The notes beneath the pieces were generated by a model. That model saw only the letters and a list, made by a program, of their open reading frames with translations. It was not told the origin of the DNA and did not search any database. 64,000 nucleotides of DNA, from NCBI RefSeq assembly GCF_018885265.1, contig NZ_CP076538.1, forward strand, positions 1,772,001-1,836,000, written 5' to 3'. How positions within the stretch are numbered: the first letter of the stretch is position 1; each line of letters opens with the position of its first letter. Source of the DNA: Amycolatopsis aidingensis. Its GTDB lineage: Bacteria; Actinomycetota; Actinomycetes; Mycobacteriales; Pseudonocardiaceae. Below are positions 52,121-62,686 of this stretch, in pieces. The position numbers were made by a program, and so were the translations under genes.

Positions 52121-53284
52121 GTGACTCCGACCGTCAGCGCAGGGCTCCCGATCCGGGAGTACATCCTCGTCGCGCTCATCTCGGCCGCGGTGACCTTCCT
52201 GCTCACCGGGCTGATCCGCCGGTTCGCGATCAAGGCGGGCGCGATCGCCACCCCGCGGGCCCGCGATGTGCACGTCATCCCGATCCCCCGGATGGGCGGG
52301 CTGGCGATGTACCTCGGGGTGCTCGGCGGGATGGCGCTGGCCCACCAGCTGCCCGCGTTGCGCCGCGCATTCGAGTACTCCTTCGACCCGGTCGGGGTGC
52401 TGCTCGGCGGGGGCGTGATCGTGCTGATCGGCGCGCTGGACGACCGTTTCGAACTGGACGCCTGGACCAAGCTGGCCGGTCAGGTCATGTGCGCGGGGAT
52501 CCTGGTGATCTTCGGGGTGCAGTGGAACACCTTCTGGGTGCCATGGGGCGGCAACGAGGAGGTGCTCGGCTCGGTCCTGCAGCTGGACAACAACCAGGGC
52601 GGGCTGCTGGCCGTGCTGCTCGTGGTCGTGATGGTCAACGCGATGAACTTCGTGGACGGCCTGGACGGCCTCGCGGGCGGGCTCGGCTTCATCGCCGCGG
52701 CCGCGACCTGCGCCTTCTCCCTCGGCCTGCTCGCCACCTCAGGGGGAGACGTCGGTAGCTACCCACCGGCGCTGATCGCGGCCACCCTTGCCGGGGCCTG
52801 CCTCGGCTTCCTGCCGCACAACTTCCAGCCCGCCAAGATCTTCATGGGCGACTCCGGCTCCATGATGATCGGGCTGATGCTGGCCGCGGCCAGCACCTCG
52901 GCCTCCGGCAAGATCAACTACCTCACCTTCAGTCCCTCCGACACGCTGGCCCTGATGTCCCCGCTGCTGGTCGTGGCCGCGGTGCTGTTCCTGCCGCTGC
53001 TGGACCTGATGCTGGCGGTGATCCGGCGGACCCGCCGGGGGGAGAGCCCGTTCGCCGCGGACAAGATGCATCTGCACCACCGGCTGCTGGAGATCGGGCA
53101 TTCCCAGCGGCGGGCCGTCCTGCTGATCTACCTGTGGGCAGGCCTGCTGGCCTTCGGCGCGGTCTCGGTGACCCTGTTCGACAGCACCATCGTGTTCTGG
53201 CTCGTCGCAGCGGGCCTCCTGCTGGCGGCGCTGATCTCCGCGGTGCCTAGACTGAAGTCGAGGAACCAGCAGGGAGTGCCGTAG
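52121..53284 (+). CDS. wecA: Polyprenyl-phosphate N-acetylglucosamine-1-phosphate transferase (WecA/Rfe)
   Basis: A 387-residue polytopic PNPT-family enzyme that starts cell-wall linker synthesis (in mycobacteria, decaprenyl-PP-GlcNAc for arabinogalactan). Cytoplasmic-loop motifs are ARDVHVIPIPRMGGLAMYLG, ALDDRFELDAWTKLAGQ, VNAMNFVDGLDGLAGGLG, AKIFMGDSGSMMIGLML and DKMHLHHRLLEIGHSQRR with the HxHH histidines. GTG start at 52121; its stop overlaps the next GTG. Fits the arabinan-containing envelope implied by the Emb-like gene. Confidence 0.94.
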   Translation: MTPTVSAGLPIREYILVALISAAVTFLLTGLIRRFAIKAGAIATPRARDVHVIPIPRMGGLAMYLGVLGGMALAHQLPALRRAFEYSFDPVGVLLGGGVIVLIGALDDRFELDAWTKLAGQVMCAGILVIFGVQWNTFWVPWGGNEEVLGSVLQLDNNQGGLLAVLLVVVMVNAMNFVDGLDGLAGGLGFIAAAATCAFSLGLLATSGGDVGSYPPALIAATLAGACLGFLPHNFQPAKIFMGDSGSMMIGLMLAAASTSASGKINYLTFSPSDTLALMSPLLVVAAVLFLPLLDLMLAVIRRTRRGESPFAADKMHLHHRLLEIGHSQRRAVLLIYLWAGLLAFGAVSVTLFDSTIVFWLVAAGLLLAALISAVPRLKSRNQQGVP

Positions 53285-53730
53285 TGAGCGAGAACGCGCA
53301 GACCGAGACCAACCCGCATGCCGAGAGCGTGCGCAAGCTGGCCAGCGCCATGCTGCGGTACGCCTTGTGGCCCTCGGTCGCAACCGCGACGGTCGCCGTG
53401 CTGGTCAGCACCCTGTTGACCGGGACATCCGGGCTGTTCAGCTCCCTGATCGGGGTCGGTGTGGCGCTCGTCTCATCCCTGGCGACGCTGGCACTCATGC
53501 GCAAGACCGCCGCGATGAACCCGATGATGGTGATGGCCGTGGCGATGGGGGGACTGGTGGGCAAGTTGCTGGCGCTACTGGGCATCGCGGCCGCCCTCGG
53601 CTCGCTGAGCTGGTTGCACCGGGAGGCACTTGCCCTATCGATGCTCGCCGTCGTGCTGGTCTGGGCGGGTGCGGAGGCACTGGCGTTCCGCAAGACCAAG
53701 ATCCCGACGATCATCCCGGACGGCCGCTAA
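53284..53730 (+). CDS. AtpI-like small membrane protein of the ATP synthase locus
   Basis: 148 residues with four membrane segments (WPSVATATVAVLVSTLL, LFSSLIGVGVALVSSLATLA, MVMAVAMGGLVGKLLALLGI, LALSMLAVVLVWAGAEALAF). Position between wecA and atpB matches Rv1303-type proteins, which are loosely related to AtpI, a factor for c-ring assembly or Mg/Ca supply. GTG start sharing the wecA stop (GTAGTG). A 272-bp gap with no further gene, presumably the atp promoter, leads to atpB. Confidence 0.8.
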   Translation: MSENAQTETNPHAESVRKLASAMLRYALWPSVATATVAVLVSTLLTGTSGLFSSLIGVGVALVSSLATLALMRKTAAMNPMMVMAVAMGGLVGKLLALLGIAAALGSLSWLHREALALSMLAVVLVWAGAEALAFRKTKIPTIIPDGR

Positions 53731-54002
53731 GGAGTACGCCTGTACGGCGTTGCGCAAAGGGCTGGTATGGTCCGCCACCAGGAAGCGGTTGCCCTCCGTC
53801 TCGGGGTGCTGTCCGGCAAACCACCCGCATGGACCTGGTGAGTTACCCCCGTACCTCACCCGCGGCGGGTTGTGACCCGAGACCCTACGGAGAGTCGGCA
53901 TCCGCTTCCCGGTGCCTGATCCCGATCGGGTACGTTAAGTCCAGATCGTGACGATTCCCCCGGCGGAGTGAACGCCGGCCGGGAGAACCGGAAGGAGCCC
54001 AG

Positions 54003-54785
54003 TTGGGCGCGCTGGTACTAGCCGAAGGTGGCGAGTTCGTCCCTCCGGGTGTTGAGACCCTTTTCCCGCCCGCCATCGGGCTCGGCATCACCAAGCCGAT
54101 GGTGCTGCTGGTCCTGGCGTTGGTCATCGTGTCCGCGTTCTTCCTGCTCAGCTCGCGCAACCTGAAGCTGGTGCCAGGGAAGTTCCAGTTCGCGGCCGAG
54201 TCGGTGTACGACCTGGCCCGGAACAACATCGCGCGGGACCAGATCGGCTCGAAGGACTTTCGCGCGTTCATCCCCCTGATCCTGGCGTTGTTCAGCTTCA
54301 TTCTGGTGAACAACCTTTTCGGGATCATCCCGCTCGTGCAGTTCCCGACGTTCGCGCACTTCGGCTTCCCACTCGCACTCTCGCTGCTGGTCGTTTACCC
54401 GGTTTACCACTTCGTCGGCTTCCGGCGGCACGGATTCGGCGGCTATCTGAAGCACCAGTTGATGCCCCCTGGCGCGCCCGGGTTCGTCATGCCGCTGCTG
54501 ATTGTGCTCGAGTTCGTCCAGAAGTTCGTCTTCAACCCCATCACGTTGGCCATCCGGGTTTTCGCCGCGATGTTCGCAGGGCACCTGCTGTTGGCGCTGT
54601 TCGCGGTCGCCGGTGAGTACCTGGTGGTGGAGGCGGGCGCGGCACTCAAGCCGGTCGGGGTGGTTTCGTTTCTGTTCGGCCTCGTGCTGTTCTTCGTGGA
54701 AGCCCTGATTCAGGTGGTGCAGGCCTACGTGTTCGCCGTGCTGTCCGCGGGTTACATCGGTATGGCGCTGGCCGAGGACCACTGA
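54003..54785 (+). CDS. atpB: ATP synthase F0 subunit a
   Basis: 260 residues, with the usual membrane helices. The proton-channel Arg is in NPITLAIRVFAAMFAGHLLL, and the C-terminal helix contains FFVEALIQVVQAYVFAVLSA. Start is a TTG at 54003 with ggaaggag 5-12 bases upstream; no ATG or GTG in frame is placed better. First gene of the canonical a-c-b-delta-alpha-gamma-beta-epsilon order. Confidence 0.96.
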   Translation: MGALVLAEGGEFVPPGVETLFPPAIGLGITKPMVLLVLALVIVSAFFLLSSRNLKLVPGKFQFAAESVYDLARNNIARDQIGSKDFRAFIPLILALFSFILVNNLFGIIPLVQFPTFAHFGFPLALSLLVVYPVYHFVGFRRHGFGGYLKHQLMPPGAPGFVMPLLIVLEFVQKFVFNPITLAIRVFAAMFAGHLLLALFAVAGEYLVVEAGAALKPVGVVSFLFGLVLFFVEALIQVVQAYVFAVLSAGYIGMALAEDH

Positions 54786-54846
54786 CCCAACAAAACACAT
54801 AAGCCCGATCCGTGCCCGCACGGACCGAGTTGAAAGGGAAACACAA

Positions 54847-55092
54847 GTGAGCAACATTGTTCTCGCGCAGGAGGCCGTGAACCTCAACCAGGGTCTCGCC
54901 GCGATCGGTTATGGCCTGGCCGCGATCGGTCCCGGTATCGGTGTGGGTCTGGTGTGGGCCGCCGTCATCAACGGCACCGCCCGGCAGCCGGAAGCCCAGG
55001 GCAAGCTGATGGGTATCGGCTGGACCACGTTCGCGCTGAGCGAGGTGCTCGCCCTGCTCGGCTTCATCGTGTACTTCATCGCTTCTGCCTGA
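54847..55092 (+). CDS. atpE: ATP synthase F0 subunit c
   Basis: 81 residues forming two helices: GLAAIGYGLAAIGPGIGVGL, the polar loop NGTARQPEAQGKL, and TFALSEVLALLGFIVYFIAS with the proton-carrying Glu. In mycobacteria the same region binds bedaquiline. GTG start with gaaaggga upstream, 61 bp after atpB. Confidence 0.97.
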   Translation: MSNIVLAQEAVNLNQGLAAIGYGLAAIGPGIGVGLVWAAVINGTARQPEAQGKLMGIGWTTFALSEVLALLGFIVYFIASA

Positions 55093-55118
55093 GCCGATCG
55101 AACGGCCCTTAGGGAGGC

Positions 55119-55679
55119 ATGGTGCTGAACACACAGATGGTGCTGGCGGCCGAGGAAGTCAACCCGGTTATTCCGCACGTCTCCGAGATCATTCTCGGGC
55201 TGGTCGGTTTTCTCATCCTGCTGTGGCTGCTGAAGAAGTTCGCGGTTCCGCGCTTCGAGAAGCTGTACGAGGAACGCACGGAGAAGATCGAGGGCGGCAT
55301 CGAGAAGGCCGAGAAGGCCCAGGCCGCGGCCGAGCAGGCGCTGGAGCAGTACAAGGCGCAGCTGGCAGAGGCACGGACCGAGGCGGCCAAGATCCGCGAC
55401 GACGCCAGGGTGGAGGCCGAGCAGATCAAGGAAGAGCTGCGGGCCGAGGCCCAGGAGGAGGCCAGGCGGATCGTCTCGCAGGGCGAGGCGCAGCTGCAGG
55501 CGCAGAAGGCGCAGATCATCGCCGAGCTGCGGGCCGAGCTCGGACGCAACTCGGTCGAGCTGGCCAGCCGGATCATCGGTGAGTCCCTCGAGGACGAGGC
55601 CCGCCGCCGCGGCACGATCGACCGGTTCCTCAACGAGCTCGAGACCAGTGGCAACGGTGCGGCCGGGGCAAGGACGTAG
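55119..55679 (+). CDS. atpF: ATP synthase F0 subunit b
   Basis: 186 residues: one N-terminal membrane helix (EIILGLVGFLILLWLLKKFA) and a long charged coiled coil (KIEGGIEKAEKAQAAAEQAL onward) forming the peripheral stalk. Start: ATG 55119 lies only a base or two after agggagg, so GTG 55122 or ATG 55137 may be the true start. Followed directly by atpH. Confidence 0.95.
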   Translation: MVLNTQMVLAAEEVNPVIPHVSEIILGLVGFLILLWLLKKFAVPRFEKLYEERTEKIEGGIEKAEKAQAAAEQALEQYKAQLAEARTEAAKIRDDARVEAEQIKEELRAEAQEEARRIVSQGEAQLQAQKAQIIAELRAELGRNSVELASRIIGESLEDEARRRGTIDRFLNELETSGNGAAGART

Positions 55680-55682
55680 GAC

Positions 55683-56504
55683 ATGACGCTGCATGCTGCT
55701 AGCCGCGAAGCACTGGCCGCCGCCGAGACCCGCCTGGACGAGGTGCTGGCCGACGCCGGGGCGGATCCTTCCGCCGTCGGCGAGGAGCTGCTGTCCGTGG
55801 TCGGCCTGCTGACCAGGGAGGTCGGGCTGCGCAGGGCCGTCGGCGACGGTTCCTCCGAGCCCGGTGCCCGCACCCGGCTGGTCCGGTCCCTGCTCGAGGG
55901 AAAGGTCTCCGAACCGACCCTGACGGTGCTGGACACCGTGGCCGGTGCCCGGTGGTCCAGCCCGCGTGAGCTGGTCGACGGGCTGGAGTCCCTCGGCCGC
56001 TCCGCGCTGCTGACCAGTGCGGAGCGTGCGGGCAGCCTGGCCACAGTGGAGGACCAGCTCTTCCGAATCGCCCGTATCGTGGCGAGCGAGCCAGAACTGG
56101 ACCGGGCGCTGTCCGACCGGACCGCACCCGAGCAGGCCCGCCGCGGGCTGGTGCGGAACCTGTTCGACGGCAAGGTGGACCAGGTCGCCGTGATCATGGT
56201 CGAGCAGCTGGTTTCGCGGCTGCGCGGCCGCGGTATCGGGCGTGGGCTGGACCACCTGGTGGGACTGGCCGCGCAGCGCAGGGAGCGGTCGGTGGCACAC
56301 GTGACGGCCGCAAGCGAGCTGTCCGAGGAGCAGCAGGACCGGCTGGCCGAGCGGCTGCGGCAGATCTACGGCCGGCCGATGGCCCTGCACGTCGAACGCG
56401 ACCCGAGCGTCGGCGGTGGCCTGCTGATCAGGGTCGGTGACGAGGTCATCGACGGTACGTCGGCGGGCCGCATCGCGGCGCTGCGCCGTCAGCTCGCCGG
56501 CTGA
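55683..56504 (+). CDS. atpH: ATP synthase F1 subunit delta
   Basis: 273 residues, longer than the ~180 of E. coli but usual for actinobacteria, which carry an N-terminal extension. The core contains ALLTSAERAGSLATVEDQLF and RNLFDGKVDQVAVIMVEQLV; the C-terminus has ALHVERDPSVGGGLLIRVGD followed by EVIDGTSAGRIAALR, the OSCP/delta signature. It joins the peripheral stalk to the F1 head. Confidence 0.95.
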   Translation: MTLHAASREALAAAETRLDEVLADAGADPSAVGEELLSVVGLLTREVGLRRAVGDGSSEPGARTRLVRSLLEGKVSEPTLTVLDTVAGARWSSPRELVDGLESLGRSALLTSAERAGSLATVEDQLFRIARIVASEPELDRALSDRTAPEQARRGLVRNLFDGKVDQVAVIMVEQLVSRLRGRGIGRGLDHLVGLAAQRRERSVAHVTAASELSEEQQDRLAERLRQIYGRPMALHVERDPSVGGGLLIRVGDEVIDGTSAGRIAALRRQLAG

Positions 56505-56555
56505 GGGCACACACTTTCAGACACTGGCAGAAGAGAAGCGAGAGCGGGAACGACA

Positions 56556-58199
56556 ATGGCGGAGCTGACGATCTCCTCGGATGAGATCGCCAACGCGATC
56601 GAGAACTACGTCTCGAGTTACTCCCCGGACGTGAGCCGGGAAGAGGTCGGCACGGTCATCGACACCGGTGACGGTGTTGCCCACGTCGAGGGTCTGCCCT
56701 CGACGATGGCCAACGAGCTGCTGGAGTTCCCCGGCGGCGTCCTCGGGGTGGCCCTGAACCTGGAGCCGCGCCAGATCGGTGTCGTCATCCTCGGTGACTT
56801 CGAGACCATCCAGGAAGGCCAGGAGGTCAAGCGCACCGGCCGGATCCTCTCGATCCCGGTCGGCGAGAACTTCCTCGGCCGGACCATCAACCCGCTGGGC
56901 CAGCCGCTGGACGGCCTCGGCGACATCGAGTCCTCCGACAACCGCGCGCTCGAGCTGCAGGCCGCCTCGGTGGTGCAGCGCCAGCCGGTGAGCGAGCCGC
57001 TGCAGACCGGTATCACCGCGATCGACGCGATGACCCCGATCGGCCGTGGCCAGCGGCAGCTGATCATCGGTGACCGTAAGACCGGTAAGACCACGGTCTG
57101 CGTGGACACGATCATCAACCAGAAGCGCAACTGGGAGTCCGGCGACCCCAGCCAGCAGGTGCGCTGCATCTACGTCGCGGTCGGCCAGAAGGGCACGACC
57201 ATCGCCGGGGTGCGCAAGACGCTGGAGGACGCGGGCGCGCTGGAGTACACCACCATCGTGGCCGCCCCCGCTTCGGACTCCGCAGGCTTCAAGTGGCTGG
57301 CCCCGTTCGCCGGTGCCGCGCTCGGCCAGCAGTGGATGTACGAGGGCAAGCACGTCCTGATCGTCTTCGACGACCTCACCAAGCAGGCCGAGGCCTACCG
57401 CGCGCTCTCGCTGCTGCTGCGCCGCCCGCCGGGCCGCGAGGCGTTCCCCGGCGACGTCTTCTACTTGCACTCCCGCCTGCTGGAGCGCTGCGCCAAGCTG
57501 AACGACGAGCTGGGCGGTGGCTCGCTGACCGGGCTGCCGGTCATCGAGACCAAGGCCAACGACATCTCGGCCTACATCCCGACCAACGTGATCTCGATCA
57601 CCGACGGGCAGTGCTTCTTCCAGTCCGACCTGTTCAACTCCGGCCAGCGGCCTGCGGTGGACGTGACGACCTCGGTGTCCAGGGTCGGTGGTGACGCGCA
57701 GATCAAGGCGATGAAGACCGTCGCGGGTTCGCTGCGGATCGACCTCTCCCAGTACCAGGAGCTGCAGGCCTTCGCGGCCTTCGCCTCCGATCTCGACCCG
57801 ACCTCCAAGGCGCAGCTGGACCGTGGTGCCCGGCTGTACGAGATGCTCAAGCAGCCGCAGAACTCGCCGATCGCGGTGGAGCACCAGATCATCTCGGTGT
57901 GGCTGGGCACCAACGGTCACTTCGACGATGTGCCCACCGAGGACGTGGCCCGGTTCAACAACGAGCTGATGGCCAACCTGCGGCACAAGCACGACGACAT
58001 CCTGACCGAGATCCGCGAGCAGAAGAAGTGGACCGAGGAGATCGCCGAGCGGGTCGCCGCCGCCACCAACGAGTTCAAGAAGGGCTTCACCACCTCCGAG
58101 GGCAAGCCGCTGGTGAACGAGGCCCAGGCCGAGGCCATGGAAGCCGACAAGGTCGGGCAGGAGACCGTGAAGGTCAACAAGCCCGCGCCGAAGAAGTGA
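56556..58199 (+). CDS. atpA: ATP synthase F1 subunit alpha
   Basis: 547 residues. The P-loop is in [20 protein letters not shown], the arginine-finger region in [20 protein letters not shown] and [20 protein letters not shown]. The N-terminal beta-barrel has [20 protein letters not shown]. The C-terminus carries a Lys/Glu-rich tail of the type seen in mycobacterial alpha subunits, where it suppresses ATP hydrolysis. Confidence 0.97.
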   Translation: MAELTISSDEIANAIENYVSSYSPDVSREEVGTVIDTGDGVAHVEGLPSTMANELLEFPGGVLGVALNLEPRQIGVVILGDFETIQEGQEVKRTGRILSIPVGENFLGRTINPLGQPLDGLGDIESSDNRALELQAASVVQRQPVSEPLQTGITAIDAMTPIGRGQRQLIIGDRKTGKTTVCVDTIINQKRNWESGDPSQQVRCIYVAVGQKGTTIAGVRKTLEDAGALEYTTIVAAPASDSAGFKWLAPFAGAALGQQWMYEGKHVLIVFDDLTKQAEAYRALSLLLRRPPGREAFPGDVFYLHSRLLERCAKLNDELGGGSLTGLPVIETKANDISAYIPTNVISITDGQCFFQSDLFNSGQRPAVDVTTSVSRVGGDAQIKAMKTVAGSLRIDLSQYQELQAFAAFASDLDPTSKAQLDRGARLYEMLKQPQNSPIAVEHQIISVWLGTNGHFDDVPTEDVARFNNELMANLRHKHDDILTEIREQKKWTEEIAERVAAATNEFKKGFTTSEGKPLVNEAQAEAMEADKVGQETVKVNKPAPKK

Positions 58200-58210
58200 C
58201 CGGATAAGCC

Positions 58211-59158
58211 ATGGCCCAACTTCGTGAACTCCGGCAGAAGGTCAAGGCGACCAAGGCGATCGGCAAGATCACCAAGGCCCAGGAGCTGATCGCCACATCC
58301 CGGATCGGTAAGGCGCAGGCCAGGGTGGAGGCCGCCCGGCCATACGCCGACGAGATCACCAAGGTGCTCTCCGCGCTGGCTACCGCGGCGTCCACACTGG
58401 ACGACCCGTTGCTGACCGCAAGGGAGAACCCGACCAGGGTCGCCGTGCTGGTGGTCACCAGCGACAGCGGCCAGTGCGGTGGGTACAACGCCAACGTGCA
58501 GCGGACCACCGAGGAACTGCTGTCCCTGCTGCGGGAGCAGGGAAAGGAGCCGGTGCTCTACGTGACCGGCAGCAAGGGTCTCGGGTACTACCGGTTCCGT
58601 GGGCGCGAGATCCAGCAGTACTGGACCGGGTTCTCCCAGCGGCCGCACTACACCGACGCAGCCGAGATCGGTTCCACCCTGGTGCAGGCGTTCCTCGCCG
58701 GCGCGGACGACGAGGGCGGCGCCCCCGGCCCTGACGGGGTGCTCGGCGTGGACGAGCTGCACATCGTCTACACCGAGTTCCGCTCCATGCTCACCCAGAC
58801 CCCGGTTGCCAAGCGGGTCGCGCCGCTCGAGGTGGAGTACTCCGACGGCTCGGCCGAGGCCGCGGAGGCCGCCGGGCTGGCGTCCTCGTACGAGTTCGAG
58901 CCGAATGCGGAGAAGCTGCTCGGCGCGCTGCTGCCGAAGTACATCAACACGCGGATCTTCTCGGCGCTGCTGGAAGCGGCGGCCTCCGAGCTGGCCGCGC
59001 GGCGGACCGCGATGAAGGCCGCATCGGACAACGCACAAGAGCTGGTGGAGACCTACACGCGGCTGGCGAACCAGGCGCGCCAGGCCCAGATCACCCAGGA
59101 GATCAGCGAAATCGTCGGCGGTGCTAACGCGCTTGCCGCTGTAGGAAGTGATGACTGA
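58211..59158 (+). CDS. atpG: ATP synthase F1 subunit gamma
   Basis: 315 residues. The N-terminal helix ([20 protein letters not shown]) and C-terminal helix ([40 protein letters not shown]) form the rotor coiled coil. Between them [20 protein letters not shown] is conserved. A Gly/Asp-rich insertion ([17 protein letters not shown]) matches the actinobacterial gamma loop. Confidence 0.97.
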   Translation: MAQLRELRQKVKATKAIGKITKAQELIATSRIGKAQARVEAARPYADEITKVLSALATAASTLDDPLLTARENPTRVAVLVVTSDSGQCGGYNANVQRTTEELLSLLREQGKEPVLYVTGSKGLGYYRFRGREIQQYWTGFSQRPHYTDAAEIGSTLVQAFLAGADDEGGAPGPDGVLGVDELHIVYTEFRSMLTQTPVAKRVAPLEVEYSDGSAEAAEAAGLASSYEFEPNAEKLLGALLPKYINTRIFSALLEAAASELAARRTAMKAASDNAQELVETYTRLANQARQAQITQEISEIVGGANALAAVGSDD

Positions 59159-60595
<1,437 letters not shown>

Positions 60596-60745
60596 GCCAC
60601 TCCCGAGCGGCGGGGCCGGCGTCCACGGTGTCCACAATGTACACAGTGGGATGTTCCGGCTCCGTCGTTCGAATAGTGGAACCCGGTACCTGCGGTTCAG
60701 CCGTTACACTGGGTGCAGGCACCACCCGATGTGAAGGAGAGCTAC

Positions 60746-61111
60746 GTGGCTGAGATGTCCGTGGAGGTTGTCGCGGTCGAGCGTCGCCTCTGGTCGGGTA
60801 GGGCCACCTTCGTGGTGGCGCAGACCACCGAGGGTGAGATCGGCATCATGCCGAGCCACGAACCGGTGCTCGGTCAGCTGGTCGAGGGTGGGGTCGTGCG
60901 AGTGACCACCACCGACGGTGAGACGGTCACCGCCGCGGTGCACGGCGGGTTCCTCTCGGTGACCGCCGAGGGGGTCAGCATCCTCGCCGAGAGCGCGGAG
61001 CTCGCCGAGGAGATCGACATCGACGCCGCGCGGGCCGCGTTGAGTGTGGAGGACGAGGCCGAACGCGCCAGAGCGAGCGGGCGCCTGCGCGCCGCCGGGC
61101 AGTCGGTCTGA
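60746..61111 (+). CDS. atpC: ATP synthase F1 subunit epsilon
   Basis: 121 residues. The beta-sandwich domain has [35 protein letters not shown] and [20 protein letters not shown], followed by a short C-terminal helical part. Start: GTG at 60746 with gaaggaga six bases upstream; the in-frame ATG at 60713 would add unlikely residues. Last subunit gene of the operon. Confidence 0.96.
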   Translation: MAEMSVEVVAVERRLWSGRATFVVAQTTEGEIGIMPSHEPVLGQLVEGGVVRVTTTDGETVTAAVHGGFLSVTAEGVSILAESAELAEEIDIDAARAALSVEDEAERARASGRLRAAGQSV

Positions 61112-61135
61112 TCGAGCGACGAGCGGGAGCCGGCC

Positions 61136-61570
61136 GTGGGTATCGCACTGATGGTCATCGGGCTCCTGCTCGTGCTGCTCACGCTCGCCGGCTGGTACCT
61201 GCTGCGATGGGTCCGGATGCGCAAACTCGGCGGGGTGAGCGTGGCCCTGCGCTGGCGGCCTGACCGCGCCCGCTCCGGCTGGCATCTCGGTATCGGCCGG
61301 TACCGCGGTGAGGAGTTCGTCTGGCACCGGGTGTGGAGCCTGCGCACCGGGCCGGACCGGGTGTTCCACCGGGACTATCTGGAGATCGCCGACCGCAGGG
61401 AGCCGATCGGCACCGAATCCTACGCCGTACCCGCCGACTCGACCGTCCTGCGCTGCGAGTCCGACCGCCAGGAGCCCATCGAGATCGCGATGGGCCCTGG
61501 CGCCCTGACCGGTTTCCTGTCCTGGCTGGAATCCGCCCCGCCCGGCCGGCGCATTCCCCGCGCCAGCTGA
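61136..61570 (+). CDS. DUF2550 family membrane protein
   Basis: 144 residues with one N-terminal membrane helix (ALMVIGLLLVLLTLAGWYLL) followed by a soluble domain: GVSVALRWRPDRARSGWHLG, FVWHRVWSLRTGPDRVFHRD, and ESDRQEPIEIAMGPGALTGF. DUF2550 follows atpC in mycobacteria (Rv1312) as well. Function unknown. GTG start at 61136, 24 bp after atpC, probably co-transcribed. Confidence 0.92.
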   Translation: MGIALMVIGLLLVLLTLAGWYLLRWVRMRKLGGVSVALRWRPDRARSGWHLGIGRYRGEEFVWHRVWSLRTGPDRVFHRDYLEIADRREPIGTESYAVPADSTVLRCESDRQEPIEIAMGPGALTGFLSWLESAPPGRRIPRAS

Positions 61571-61572
61571 CC

Positions 61573-61659
61573 ATGCCCTGAACGTGGCTTTCGAGACGGT
61601 AGACGTCTCAAATGTGCCGTTCGCGACATCTGACGACCCAAACGCCACGTTCAGGGCAC
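61573..61659 (-). repeat. 87-bp palindromic dispersed repeat, copy 2 (inverted)
   Basis: The outer arms tgccctgaacgtggc and gccacgttcagggca are exact complements. Reverse-complemented, the whole element aligns without gaps over 87 positions to copy 1 at 18728-18814 (about 70 identical by eye). It lies between the convergent DUF2550 and glycoside-hydrolase-like genes, where it could also end transcription both ways. Confidence 0.8.
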
Positions 61660-61681
61660 CTGCTGGGTGCGGGGTGGCGGG

Positions 61682-62560
61682 TCAGCCGGCGCAGAACTCG
61701 CGCCAGGCCGCCTTGCCTGCCCGGTCGCGCAGGCGGTAGTCGGAATGACCGTGTGCGGTGAAGTCCAGGTCGAAGTACTGCACCCAGCGCGCGCCCCGGT
61801 CGGTGAGGTAGCCGGTGATCTCCCGTAGCCATTCGGCCCTGCCGCTGCCGTCGTCCCCGGTCGCCAGCGCGCTGCCGGTCTCCGCGATCGCGAACGGCTT
61901 ACCCGCCTGCCTGCTCACCCGGACCACATCGCCGAACACCGTCTCGGCCGAGCGGTACTTCCTGGTGACCCCGGTGATCTGGTTGTAGGCATCCCAGGCC
62001 AGCACCTCGATATAGCGGTCGCCGGGGTAGAAGTCCCGCCAGTTCAGCCGCGAGTCCGGGTCCGCGGTCCAGTTCATCAGGATCAGCGTCGGGTGCAGCC
62101 GGGGATTGCCCGCCTCTGCGGCCAGTTCGTGCAGGTGCCGCCAGGCGGCCCGGTACTCGGCCGCGGTGAACTCGCCCCGCTTCAGGATGTTGTCCTCCGG
62201 TTCGTGGAAGTAGCTCCAGTAGACGTCCACGTCCCGGGGCGCCTCTGCGAACCAGGTGCGGAAGTGCTCGTCGTGCCTGCCCGCCGTCACGCTCGCCGGA
62301 TCGGCCTTGAAGGACACCGTGAGTGTCCGGTTGCCCGCGTCCAGCTTGCCCGGCCAGTGCCGGGGCAGGCCGGGGTAGAAGACCCGCACGGACTCCAGCC
62401 CGTAGTAGCCGTCGACCCGTTCGAAGGCCTCCTGGTAGGTCTCGCCCCTGGACTCGGTGGCGAAGGCGGCCCCGCACAGCGGCGTGGCGGGTGCCGCCGT
62501 GGCCGGTGCCGTGATGGTGCTCGCGATGACGGTGAGGGCCGCGACCGTGTACCCCAGCAT
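61682..62560 (-). CDS. Secreted glycoside-hydrolase-like protein (GH26-type TIM barrel)
   Basis: 292 residues with a signal peptide (LGYTVAALTVIASTITAPAT, likely cut after the next Ala). The mature part looks like a TIM-barrel glycosidase: VDVYWSYFHEPEDNILKRGE carries the candidate acid/base Glu, HPTLILMNWTADP and YIEVLAWDAYNQIT are barrel strands, and GKPFAIAETGSALATGDDG the candidate nucleophile Glu. This resembles GH26 endo-mannanase-like proteins, but the substrate is uncertain. ATG at 62560 with gggaga eight bases upstream. It diverges from murA. Confidence 0.78.
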   Translation of the reverse strand: MLGYTVAALTVIASTITAPATAAPATPLCGAAFATESRGETYQEAFERVDGYYGLESVRVFYPGLPRHWPGKLDAGNRTLTVSFKADPASVTAGRHDEHFRTWFAEAPRDVDVYWSYFHEPEDNILKRGEFTAAEYRAAWRHLHELAAEAGNPRLHPTLILMNWTADPDSRLNWRDFYPGDRYIEVLAWDAYNQITGVTRKYRSAETVFGDVVRVSRQAGKPFAIAETGSALATGDDGSGRAEWLREITGYLTDRGARWVQYFDLDFTAHGHSDYRLRDRAGKAAWREFCAG

Positions 62561-62686
62561 TCGTGTTTCTCCCTCAAGCTTCGTTAATAGTTGGTAAATG
62601 GATAACAGAGCCGGATGGCCGCGTCCAGGGTGTGTTCCGCGCCCTGCTCATCACGTAGCTACGCGTGGCAGGCATGATTAGCGCCC

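Noticed and set aside
60678..60705. Possible ECF-sigma promoter (ggaac ... cgtt) between atpD and atpC
   Set aside because: The spacing is longer than usual and there is no second supporting element; atpC is expected to be part of the atp operon.
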